Shown here in pieces: positions 56,414 through 63,641 of a DNA stretch of 64,000 nt. The notes under the pieces are model-generated. The model was given only the letters and a program-made list of their open reading frames with translations, had not been told where the DNA came from and searched no databases. Both the position numbers and the translations under genes were made by a program. The DNA comes from a virus, in IMG/VR virus record IMGVR_UViG_3300048589_001082, positions 1 through 64,000 of that record; one strand, given 5' to 3'. Numbering within the stretch: position 1 is the first letter of the stretch; each line of letters begins with the position of its first letter.

Positions 56414-56533
56414 TCACGCCACGGCGCAGCCCAGCCCGGCCACCAGTAGCGCCGCGACCAGGGCCACGGCCGCCGTCAGGGGGCCGCTGCCGCGTCGCGG
56501 GGGAACGGGATAGGGGTAGTCGTACTCGCTCAC
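56414..56533 (-). CDS. Very small membrane protein
   Basis: 39 residues from a GTG in a GTGA overlap, after GGGGGAGG. One membrane helix at about 18-38 (LTAAVALVAALLVAGLGCAV) with a Tyr/Pro-rich N-terminus. Function unknown. Confidence 0.5.
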   Translation of the reverse strand: MSEYDYPYPVPPRRGSGPLTAAVALVAALLVAGLGCAVA

Positions 56534-56757
56534 GCCGCCTCCCCCCACCCCAGCATCATCAGGGTGGCGTAGCTCATGCGCGGCGAGGGGATAACCCGCG
56601 CCCCGTCGATCTCCTCCGGCCACTCGCCGGGGCGCACCTGCACAAAGGTCGGCCGGCGGCCGTGTCGCGCGGCGACGGCGGCGATGGCCTTCCGCGCCTG
56701 ATCGACGGGCGAGAGGGCGAAGTCCGACTTGTCTACCTGCCACAGAACGCCGTTCAT
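56530..56757 (-). CDS. Small hypothetical protein
   Basis: 75 residues from the ATG that overlaps the upstream stop. Mixed helix-strand (SPVDQARKAIAAVAARHGRR; GARVIPSPRMSYATLMMLGW). The central VRPGEWPEEIDG segment suggests a small globular domain. No family recognised. Confidence 0.5.
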   Translation of the reverse strand: MNGVLWQVDKSDFALSPVDQARKAIAAVAARHGRRPTFVQVRPGEWPEEIDGARVIPSPRMSYATLMMLGWGEAA

Positions 56758-57209
56758 CGTCCTACCCCTCGCACCCAGCGGTCGTACATGACAATCGTCC
56801 CGGCCATGGCCACGTTGTAGCTTGCCGTCCGCGCGGCCGGGATGGCGACCTGCTCGACACACGCTTCACGCGCCGCGCGCGACAGACCGTTGTCCTCCGC
56901 GCCCAGGAGATACGCGCAGCGGGCCGGGTGGCGGTAGAGCGGCAGCGGCACGCCGCCCATCTCGACGGCCACCAGGCGGCAGTCGTAGAGGCCGGCGCGA
57001 AGGTCTTCAACCGACTCGTAGCGGAAGAGAGGGATGCGCTGCCACGTGTGGGTGGTGTCGGTGATGTTCCGCTTGTAGCGCGTCCCCACGGTGAAGATGA
57101 ACGCCGCGCCCAACTGGTAGGCGCTGCGCCACAGCGTCCCCAGGTTCTCCGGGGTCTTGCCGGCGACGATGCCGATGCCGAAGTAGTTGCGATCCGGGTC
57201 TGGACTCAT
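56754..57209 (-). CDS. SPOUT-type RNA 2'-O-methyltransferase (TrmH-like)
   Basis: 151 residues, the length of a minimal SPOUT domain. The three SpoU motifs are visible: NLGTLWR at 22-28 (usually NxGNxxR), LLGAEDNGLS at 101-110 and SYNVAMAG at 130-137. Such enzymes methylate ribose 2'-O in tRNA or rRNA as trefoil-knot dimers and are uncommon in phages. The start ATG is chosen because the Arg/Gly-rich longer frame is not protein-like. A role in modifying host tRNA during infection, or in counteracting a tRNA-directed defence, is possible; evidence is by motif only. Confidence 0.75.
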   Translation of the reverse strand: MSPDPDRNYFGIGIVAGKTPENLGTLWRSAYQLGAAFIFTVGTRYKRNITDTTHTWQRIPLFRYESVEDLRAGLYDCRLVAVEMGGVPLPLYRHPARCAYLLGAEDNGLSRAAREACVEQVAIPAARTASYNVAMAGTIVMYDRWVRGVGR

Positions 57210-57262
57210 TGTGCCTCCCGCCCCGCCGCTCTCGCGGCGGAGCGTCTCTCTACGGCCGCCGC

Positions 57263-57643
57263 TTACCTCGCCGCGGCCGTCTCGCCGGTGTCCGCGCCCT
57301 CCCTCAGCAGCCGCCCGTAGTCGTTCGGCTCCAGGAAGTACCACGCCGCCCGCGCCGAGGGCAGCACCCGCGACGCGCAACGCATGGCCGCTACCAGAAT
57401 GCGCGCCGCCTCCTGCCACGACAGAACCACGCGACGGCCGTCGGTGAAGACGGCGTCCGCGCCGCGCGGGGTCGTCTCTATGGCAAAGAGGGAGAATGAC
57501 ACCGGGTACACTCCGTCATCGCGCTCGACGCGCTCTATGGGCCGGATAACCAGTCCGGCCGCTCCGGGGGCCGCGGCCCCCTCCGGTACGGCTACAATCA
57601 TCGTTGACACTCGTTGACACAATCGCCGCCCGTCTGCCGTCAT
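57263..57643 (-). CDS. Hypothetical protein, first gene of the 57-kb operon
   Basis: 126 residues from the first ATG, 112 from the ATG at 57601. Mixed strands and helices (DGVYPVSFSLFAIETTPRGA; RRVVLSWQEAARILVAAMRC). No family recognised. It follows the 57691 promoter, and a tandem copy of the direct-repeat motif (57600-57619) overlaps the second start codon, so the shorter form may be the real one and its expression may be repressed. Confidence 0.55.
   Translation of the reverse strand: MTADGRRLCQRVSTMIVAVPEGAAAPGAAGLVIRPIERVERDDGVYPVSFSLFAIETTPRGADAVFTDGRRVVLSWQEAARILVAAMRCASRVLPSARAAWYFLEPNDYGRLLREGADTGETAAAR
57600..57619 (-). promoter_or_regulatory. Direct-repeat motif, site 9 (perfect 10-bp tandem)
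   Basis: Minus strand TGTCAACGAG followed by TGTCAACGAT: a near-perfect 10-bp tandem repeat in the same half-site family. It lies across the second possible start codon of the 57263 gene, 43 bp downstream of site 7. Confidence 0.55.
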
Positions 57644-57662
57644 ATGGCCTGTTTATGGCCAT

Positions 57663-57682
57663 TTGGTTGCGACTGGTTGCGA
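57663..57682 (-). promoter_or_regulatory. Direct-repeat motif, site 7
   Basis: TCGCAACCAGTCGCAACCAA on the minus strand, a perfect two-fold repeat of TCGCAACCA in 10-bp register. It lies just downstream of the -10 of the 57691 promoter, covering the first transcribed bases, a repressor-like position. Confidence 0.65.
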
Positions 57683-57690
57683 TTTCCTGC

Positions 57691-57720
57691 ATTGTAGCAC
57701 AGGCCGCCCCCCTTTGTCTA
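57691..57720 (-). promoter_or_regulatory. Promoter of the 57-kb leftward operon
   Basis: Minus-strand TGCTACAAT (extended -10 at 57691-57696) with TAGACA (57715-57720) at 18 bp. The -35 lies in the loop and arm of the upstream terminator hairpin, so termination of the right-hand operon and initiation here are close together. Confidence 0.6.
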
Positions 57721-57731
57721 GGGGGGCGGCC
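57702..57731 (-). terminator. Hairpin terminator after the methyltransferase-helicase gene
   Basis: GGCCGCCCCCC (57702-57712) and its complement GGGGGGCGGCC (57721-57731) around an 8-base loop: an 11-bp GC stem. No U-tract follows on the minus strand, so it may act as a pause or stability hairpin. Confidence 0.5.
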
Positions 57732-57756
57732 GAAACTCGCGTGAATTGGGGGTGAA

Positions 57757-60700
57757 CTACCCGAACAGCGCCAGTTGCCGCGCCGGGCCGGATGGGGGCG
57801 ACGGGCGGTGCGGCGCTTCCGGGGCCGGGGCGGGCGGGGACGGCGAGGGCGTCGGCGTCGGGCGGCGGCCGTCGGCGAAGCGCGGGCGGTCGCCCGACGC
57901 GCCCGCCGACAGCTTGTGGTAGATGGCCTGACCGACCGACATGGCCGCCAGGGCGGTGCTCTCGTTGTCCCCCACGCCGGCCGCCAGGAGCGCCGAGGTC
58001 ACGTCCAGCCCGTCGGCCTGCCGCGCGGCGGCGACCTTGTGCCCCAGCAGCGCGAACTGCGTTTCCTGGGTCGTCGCGCCGTAGTAGGGCACGTAGACCC
58101 GACACTCGGCCGTCTGGCCCGGCCGGTGGATGCGGCCGTTGGCCTGGGTGTAGGTGACGGAGGAGCAGTTGGGGTTCTGGAACCAGACGGCGGTTGAGAA
58201 GTAGACCAGGTTGTTCAGCCCCGTCTCGACCGCCTCCGGGTTGACGATGAGCACCCGCCGGCCGCGGCGGATGACCTCGCGGTTGATCCACTCCATGCGC
58301 TTGCCGGCCGCGACCTTGTCGGCCAGGAGCAGCGTCGCCGTGCCCGCGCCGAAGCGGGCCTCCACCAGCCGCAGGACGCGCGCGGCCAGACCGCTGCGGG
58401 TGTTGACCACGAAGACGATGCAGCGCCGCCCCTCGGCCAACTCGGCCGAGAGCGTCTCCAGAAGCCACGCCTCCTTGGCCGCCGTCTCCCCGGCCGGGCG
58501 CGGCTCGGCCGTCGCCACCAGCCCGCCGCCGATCGAGGCCGGGTAGCGAATCTCGTAACGCCGGCCGCCGCCCTCGGTGTCGGCGTTGCCGGTGTCGGCG
58601 TGGGCGCGGTCGAGGTAGGTCGGCATCTGGGCCATCTGTCCCCACAGCAACCCGGCGGCCGGCGACTGCGCCCGCAGGTCGTCCATGATCTGCGTCACCA
58701 GCCTCTCGCGCAGGCGGCCGTACTCGGCCCGCACCGGCCCGTCGGGCGCGACCGCCTCGCCAATCTCCACCAGCGGCGGCAGCTCCTCGACCATGTCCGA
58801 CTTCTGGAGGAGGATAGCCGAGGGCAGCATGTGGCGCAGGGTAAAGAGCGGCAGCACGCCCGGCGCTTGCCCGATCTTCCGCAGCTTGCGGGCCGCGCCG
58901 GAGTCAACCACCCGGTCGCTCATGGCCCCGTAGCGGTTGTACCAGTCGATCTCCTCTTCGTCGGGGTCAATGCGCACCTTGCGGTAGCCGTAGCGGTTGA
59001 CGAACGCCTCCATCTCGTCGCGGCCGAACTCGTCCCGGAAGCGGCGCGAGAGCGCCCACATGTTCATAAACAGCGACGAGGCGTAACCGTTGTTGGACGT
59101 GCCGGTCAAGACCAGCGTCGGCCGCCCCAGACCCGTCAGGCGATGGGCGGCCCGCTCCTGGGCCGATCCGTCGGTCGAGTACTCGTGGGCCTCGTCCAAC
59201 ACCAGCAGGTCGAACAGCCCCGGCGCATGGCGGCTAATGTAGGTCGCCAGCGGGTAGCGGCGCGGCGACGGCTCGGCCTGGTACAGCCGCTCGCCGCACG
59301 GCTCGCCCCGTTGCCACTCCCCCTCCCCTACCAGCGCCTCCAAGAGCGCCACGGCCGCCGCCGGGCTGCCCAGGGGAACGGCGGCGGCGTTGTAGCTGCC
59401 GGCCTTCACCGGGCGGCCGCCCGACCACTCGTAGGCCGACGTCTGCCAGGCGTTGTCACCGGCCGTCCACGTCCCGGCGCGCTGGGCGGCCAGCTTCTCC
59501 AGGTAGCGCAACACGCTCGCCCGGTTGGTCGGGTCAACCCGCTCGCCCCAGCGCGCCAGCGCCGCCGTCGCCCCTTCCGGGCCACAGCCGACCAGGAGGT
59601 GCAGCGCCGCGTCGCGCACCGGGCGGGCGGTATAGGCGTCGCTATCTCGACTGTCGGCGGCGTGCATCAGGCCATCGACCATGCCGATAACGGCCTTGTC
59701 CCGGCCGGGCCAGGCTGTCGCGTCCACGGCCCATAGCGCCAGGCCCAGGCGTTCGACGGCCGCTTTGGCCGCCGACCACTCCCCGGCCGCGCAGTGGGCC
59801 ATCGCCCCGGCGTAGACCCAGGCGGCGATCTCGCGGGCGGCCCGCGCCCGGCTGTTCCACACCGCCTGCCGGGCGTCGGCCACGTCGGCCGGGTCGGCCG
59901 CGGCGTAGCGGGCGGCCCACTTGCGGCGCTGGGCCGCGACCATCCGCCCCCGCGCCAGGTGGGGCAGGTCGGGGTTCTCCGGCGTGACCGGCGCGAGGGC
60001 CAGGGCCAGCCGCTCGGCCCAGCGGGCGGCGTCCGACGCGGGCCGCGTCTCGCGGTGGTCGCACACCAGCCGCCCGGCGGCGACCTCGGCCGCCGTGGCC
60101 GCAACCGTCGCGCCGCAGCGCGGGCAGCGACCGGCGGCGCGGCCGTCGCCCCAGGGGTGTCCCAGCTTGGCGTACTCGCGCGACAGCAGCAGCAGCGTCA
60201 GCCCGTCGCCCGGCTGCCCGGTCGGCGGCGCGTCGGGCAGCGCCAGGGCCGCGTCCACGTCGGTGACGCGCTCCAGGACGACCACCCGCGCCCCCGGCAG
60301 GCACTTGGCCGCCTCGGCCGCCCACGACGCCACCAGATGGGGCGGGCACACGACCAAGACCCGGCGCACCGGGCGGGCGCGGCCTCGGCCGCCCAGTTGG
60401 GCCACCGTCCGGGCGTAGTGGGCCGGGGAGAGGGCCGCGGCCACACCGAAGGCGATGAGCGTCTTGCCCGTGCCGACCTCGCCCAGCACGAAGGGGTGCT
60501 CCCCGGCGAAGGGGGCGTCTTCGGCCAGGATGACCTTCAGCGCCGCGGCGATGCCGTGGGCCTGATACGGAAAGGGCACGAGGCCCAGCGGCGGCAACTC
60601 CGGCAGCGCGTCGGGATCGGCCGGGTCGTGGAGCGGCGGGCACTGCCGCCGCATGAGGGCCGCCAGCGACAGCCCGTAGTGCTCCAGGAGGTCGGCGGCG

Positions 60701-61890
60701 TTGAACTCCGCCACCACGTCCGCCCCCGTCGCCGTGGCCCCGTCGGCCAGATCGTGGTACGTCCAGGTACGCATGTCGAGAATGGAGATGCTCAGGCGCG
60801 GCTGCTGCACCGCCACCTGCGAGGTGACGCGGCCTTCCTTGTCGGTCTTCTCCTCGATGACCCGGTACTCCTTGTTGAACACCCCCTTGACCATCAGGGG
60901 CGGCAGACCGCCGGCGGGGTCATCGGGCGGGATGCGGTGGCCGTTGACCAACCCCGCCGCGAGGGCCACGGCCACGTGGGCCGGGCGCGGCGGCATAACC
61001 ACCGGGAAGCGGTGGCTGATGAGATCGTCCAGGCCCGTCTCCAGCCCCAGGCCGCGCACCGGGGCCAGGCGGTCGGCCCGGCCTTCCATGAGCGGCCGGG
61101 CGGCCTCGTAGAGCGCCGTCACGTCCACCGGGTTGAGCCGCCAGCCGTCCAGCGCCCCAATGCCCGCGCCTTCGCCCAGGGCAACGCGGGGTGACGCGGC
61201 GTCGAGCGAGACCAGCGCGTCGGGATGGGCGGCCCAGTCGCGCACCCGCGCCTCGGCCGCCGGGTCGGGGAAGCGGCGCGGCGTGGCCCGGCGGCGGCCG
61301 ATGAGAACCACCTGCCGGAACGCCTCGTACTCCCCCGGCGGGAAGCGGAAGCAGTCCAGCGCTTCGTACTCGGCCGTCAGGTAGGCCGCCGACGCGGCCA
61401 GGGCGTAGTGGGGGACGATGTAGACCAGCCAGCCCGCGCCCGGCCGCAGGGCGGGCGTGAAGCGGGCCAGAAACCGGTGCTCCAGACGGCCGGTCTCGCG
61501 GTCGATGTCGTAGGGCGGGTTCAGGTACAGCACGTCCGCACCGGGCTTGTCCCACGACACCTGGAAGGCGTCGCCGTGGAGGGTGCGGGCGTCGGCCGTC
61601 CACACCTGCTCGACGCCGAGGACGCGGCGGCGCAGCGCGGCGGCCCGCTCCGCCTCCAGTTCCACGGTGTAGTACTGGGCGTTGTCGGCACCGGCGCGCG
61701 GCAGAAGCGTCTCGCCCAGCGTCGTCACCGCCTCGCCGTCTCCGGCGCAGGGGTCGAGAAAAGCGTAGGTGGTGTACCGGCCGCCGCGCGGGCGGTAGGG
61801 TAGCGGCGCGAACAGGGCCGCGATCTGCTCGACCACGGATACAGGGGTCTTGTAGTAGCCGCCGACGGCGACTGATTCCGGCCTAGCCAT
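57757..61890 (-). CDS. DNA methyltransferase-SF2 helicase fusion (DarB-like)
   Basis: 1377 residues. Residues 1-200 are a methyltransferase: YKTPVSVVEQIAALF, LDPCAGDG at 45-52 (SAM site), NPPY at 124-127, and PGAGWLVYIVPHYAL. Residues 437-1270 are a Snf2-type SF2 helicase: PFPYQAHGIAAALKV, Walker A GEVGTGKT at 470-477, a zinc knuckle with C589/C592 and C610, DEAH at 899-902, LTGTSNNG near 929, and motif VI QANGRIHRPGQ at 1249-1259. The C-terminus is Pro-rich and ends LALFG. Proteins of this plan include the P1 antirestriction protein DarB. It could modify and translocate on entering or replicating DNA. Overlaps 61883-62779 by 8 bases. Confidence 0.8.
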   Translation of the reverse strand: MARPESVAVGGYYKTPVSVVEQIAALFAPLPYRPRGGRYTTYAFLDPCAGDGEAVTTLGETLLPRAGADNAQYYTVELEAERAAALRRRVLGVEQVWTADARTLHGDAFQVSWDKPGADVLYLNPPYDIDRETGRLEHRFLARFTPALRPGAGWLVYIVPHYALAASAAYLTAEYEALDCFRFPPGEYEAFRQVVLIGRRRATPRRFPDPAAEARVRDWAAHPDALVSLDAASPRVALGEGAGIGALDGWRLNPVDVTALYEAARPLMEGRADRLAPVRGLGLETGLDDLISHRFPVVMPPRPAHVAVALAAGLVNGHRIPPDDPAGGLPPLMVKGVFNKEYRVIEEKTDKEGRVTSQVAVQQPRLSISILDMRTWTYHDLADGATATGADVVAEFNAADLLEHYGLSLAALMRRQCPPLHDPADPDALPELPPLGLVPFPYQAHGIAAALKVILAEDAPFAGEHPFVLGEVGTGKTLIAFGVAAALSPAHYARTVAQLGGRGRARPVRRVLVVCPPHLVASWAAEAAKCLPGARVVVLERVTDVDAALALPDAPPTGQPGDGLTLLLLSREYAKLGHPWGDGRAAGRCPRCGATVAATAAEVAAGRLVCDHRETRPASDAARWAERLALALAPVTPENPDLPHLARGRMVAAQRRKWAARYAAADPADVADARQAVWNSRARAAREIAAWVYAGAMAHCAAGEWSAAKAAVERLGLALWAVDATAWPGRDKAVIGMVDGLMHAADSRDSDAYTARPVRDAALHLLVGCGPEGATAALARWGERVDPTNRASVLRYLEKLAAQRAGTWTAGDNAWQTSAYEWSGGRPVKAGSYNAAAVPLGSPAAAVALLEALVGEGEWQRGEPCGERLYQAEPSPRRYPLATYISRHAPGLFDLLVLDEAHEYSTDGSAQERAAHRLTGLGRPTLVLTGTSNNGYASSLFMNMWALSRRFRDEFGRDEMEAFVNRYGYRKVRIDPDEEEIDWYNRYGAMSDRVVDSGAARKLRKIGQAPGVLPLFTLRHMLPSAILLQKSDMVEELPPLVEIGEAVAPDGPVRAEYGRLRERLVTQIMDDLRAQSPAAGLLWGQMAQMPTYLDRAHADTGNADTEGGGRRYEIRYPASIGGGLVATAEPRPAGETAAKEAWLLETLSAELAEGRRCIVFVVNTRSGLAARVLRLVEARFGAGTATLLLADKVAAGKRMEWINREVIRRGRRVLIVNPEAVETGLNNLVYFSTAVWFQNPNCSSVTYTQANGRIHRPGQTAECRVYVPYYGATTQETQFALLGHKVAAARQADGLDVTSALLAAGVGDNESTALAAMSVGQAIYHKLSAGASGDRPRFADGRRPTPTPSPSPPAPAPEAPHRPSPPSGPARQLALFG

Positions 61891-62779
61891 TGGTCACCTC
61901 GTGATACAGCCGGACTTCCCCGGCCAGAAAGGCATCGACCGCGGCCGACGTGGCCCGGAAGACGGCCGACGGGCGGAAGCCGAAGCGGGTCATGTTGAAC
62001 TCCTTCGTCCCCCGCGCCCACTCCTGCTCGCACCAGCGGCGCGCGCCGTAGTTGTCCTTGTGCGCCCGCGAGGCCAGCCCCAGGCCGAAGGCGCGGACGT
62101 AGGCTTGCAGGTAGAAGGCCGGGTCGTTGGGGATGGGGCGGCGCGTGCGCCGGTCGAGGAACTGGGCGAACCGCGCCGCCTCCGGCACCAGGTCGAGCAG
62201 CGCCTCATCGGTCAGCGGGTCGCCCTTGTAGCGGTGGCCGAAACCGGGACCATCATCCACGCCGGACGGCACGCCGTGCAGCCCGGCGCGGCGGGCGTGG
62301 TCGAGCAGCCGCCCGCACATCTCCCGGTCGGCCGCCAGCGCCGCCGCTTCGGCCGCGTGCCACCAGCCGGGCGTTGTCACCAGAAAGGACACCATCTCCG
62401 GGTCGATCATCCCCGGATCGACCAGGAAGAGTTCCTGCAAGAAAATCTGGGCCACCGTCCCGGCCTCGTGGCGCTGCAAGGCGGTGGTGTAGACGGCCGA
62501 CTTGAGCAGGGCCACGTAGGCTGTCTCCTGGTTGTAGCGCGACCGGTCGCCCTGGGTATCGACCGCCTTGCGCCCCAGACGAAGGTTCGCCAGAAACGGC
62601 CGCAGCGCCGCCTCGCTGCCGGCCACGGCCAGAAAGACGGGGCGGACGACCTTGCCGGTGTCGGTTCGGCCGCCGTCCCACAGCGGGTCGGCCCGCAGCG
62701 ACGCCAGATACACGGCCGAGAACGACCGGGTCTTGCCCGTCTTGGTCGCGGCCTCTTTGGTGATGGTCAGGGTGTGCAT
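61883..62779 (-). CDS. Partner protein of the methyltransferase-helicase
   Basis: 298 residues. The N-terminal third is beta (ITKEAATKTGKTRSFSAVYL), with a VVRPVFLAVAGSEAALRPFL segment; the rest is helical with conserved-looking aromatic residues (QEWARGTKEFNMTRFGFRPS). Not recognised. It is co-translated with 57757-61890 through an 8-base overlap, so a partner or specificity subunit is plausible; that is inference. ATG after GGAGTG. Confidence 0.55.
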   Translation of the reverse strand: MHTLTITKEAATKTGKTRSFSAVYLASLRADPLWDGGRTDTGKVVRPVFLAVAGSEAALRPFLANLRLGRKAVDTQGDRSRYNQETAYVALLKSAVYTTALQRHEAGTVAQIFLQELFLVDPGMIDPEMVSFLVTTPGWWHAAEAAALAADREMCGRLLDHARRAGLHGVPSGVDDGPGFGHRYKGDPLTDEALLDLVPEAARFAQFLDRRTRRPIPNDPAFYLQAYVRAFGLGLASRAHKDNYGARRWCEQEWARGTKEFNMTRFGFRPSAVFRATSAAVDAFLAGEVRLYHEVTNG

Positions 62780-63066
62780 GTTTCACTCCGTGCCGCGATG
62801 GGCGGCAGTAGATGGTTGAGCGTTCCCTCCGGCGGCGCGACCGCGCCGTCCGGCTCCAGCCGCGCCGTGCCGAAGGCGTAGAACCAGGCGCGGCCGTCGG
62901 CCTCGACCGCTACCCGGCGCGCCGTGCCGACCGCGGCCAGCGCGTCGGCGTGGCGCTCGAAGGGGCCGTATACGAGCGCCCAGCGGCGGCCGTCACGGAC
63001 GCTGACGTAGTAGTGACCGGGGCGCGGGTCGGGTTCGACCGCGGCCCCCTGGGTATCGGGTATCAT
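62767..63066 (-). CDS. Small hypothetical protein
   Basis: 99 residues from the ATG at 63066. A disordered N-terminus (DTQGAAVEPDPRPGHYYVSV) and a mixed strand-helix core (WALVYGPFERHADALAAVGT). It overlaps the next gene by 13 bases. No family recognised. The longer upstream frame overlaps the coiled-coil gene in another frame and is rejected. Confidence 0.45.
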   Translation of the reverse strand: MIPDTQGAAVEPDPRPGHYYVSVRDGRRWALVYGPFERHADALAAVGTARRVAVEADGRAWFYAFGTARLEPDGAVAPPEGTLNHLLPPIAARSETCTP

Positions 63067-63136
63067 GGAATTCGCTCCACGGCGGAGCGGAACGGCCGTC
63101 CGTCCCGCTCCGCCACGAAAACCGGCAACACCCCCC

Positions 63137-63583
63137 TTAGAAGGGGATGTCTTCTTCGGTCGCCAGCGCCACCCGCTCCGGGCCGCCGGCGGGCAACAGG
63201 CCGTCGCGCCACAGGGCAAGGATGGTCTCGACCGCCCGGCGTTCGTCGTCGGCCAGCCGTAGGGCCGTCTTGGCCCGCGTCAGCTCCACCTCGGCCGCCA
63301 GCAGCGCCGCTCGCTGCTCGGCCACCGTCTCGCGCTGGGCGGCCGTGGCGGCGTGGGCGGCGGCCTTGCGCTGCGTCTCGTTCGTGCCCGGCGCGTCGGC
63401 CTGGGCCAGAAGCAGGGCCGCGGCCAACCGGCCCTCGGCCGTCTCCAGATTGAACCGCGCCGACAGCGCGGCCACCTCGGCCGTCAGTAACGCCGCGCGG
63501 GCGGCCGACAGCCGGCCGTGGCACTCGTTCAGCCGGGCCACCGTCTGGGAAAGGGTCAGCGTTGTCAGGTGTGGTTGCGACAT
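63137..63583 (-). CDS. Coiled-coil protein with SSB-like C-terminal tail
   Basis: 148 residues, helical and coiled throughout (ETVAEQRAALLAAEVELTRA) and ending EEDIPF. That tip is the acidic-aliphatic-Phe signature of the C-terminal tail of bacterial single-strand DNA-binding proteins, which recruits repair and replication proteins; yet no OB fold is present here. It may bind the same partners through this tail, as a recruiter or a decoy. ATG after GGAGGT, directly downstream of the 63597 promoter. Confidence 0.65.
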   Translation of the reverse strand: MSQPHLTTLTLSQTVARLNECHGRLSAARAALLTAEVAALSARFNLETAEGRLAAALLLAQADAPGTNETQRKAAAHAATAAQRETVAEQRAALLAAEVELTRAKTALRLADDERRAVETILALWRDGLLPAGGPERVALATEEDIPF

Positions 63584-63596
63584 GGAATACCTCCGT

Positions 63597-63627
63597 ATTG
63601 TACCATCTTGGGACGAATTTCAACCAG
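63597..63627 (-). promoter_or_regulatory. Promoter with direct-repeat operator (site 8)
   Basis: Minus-strand TGGTACAAT (extended -10 at 63597-63602) with GGTTGA (63620-63625) at 17 bp. The plus-strand motif TTGGGACGAATTTCAACCAG (63608-63627) covers the -35 and most of the spacer. The predicted leader is very short, with the Shine-Dalgarno GGAGG almost at its 5' end. Confidence 0.6.
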
Positions 63628-63641
63628 TAAAGGCAAACAAC

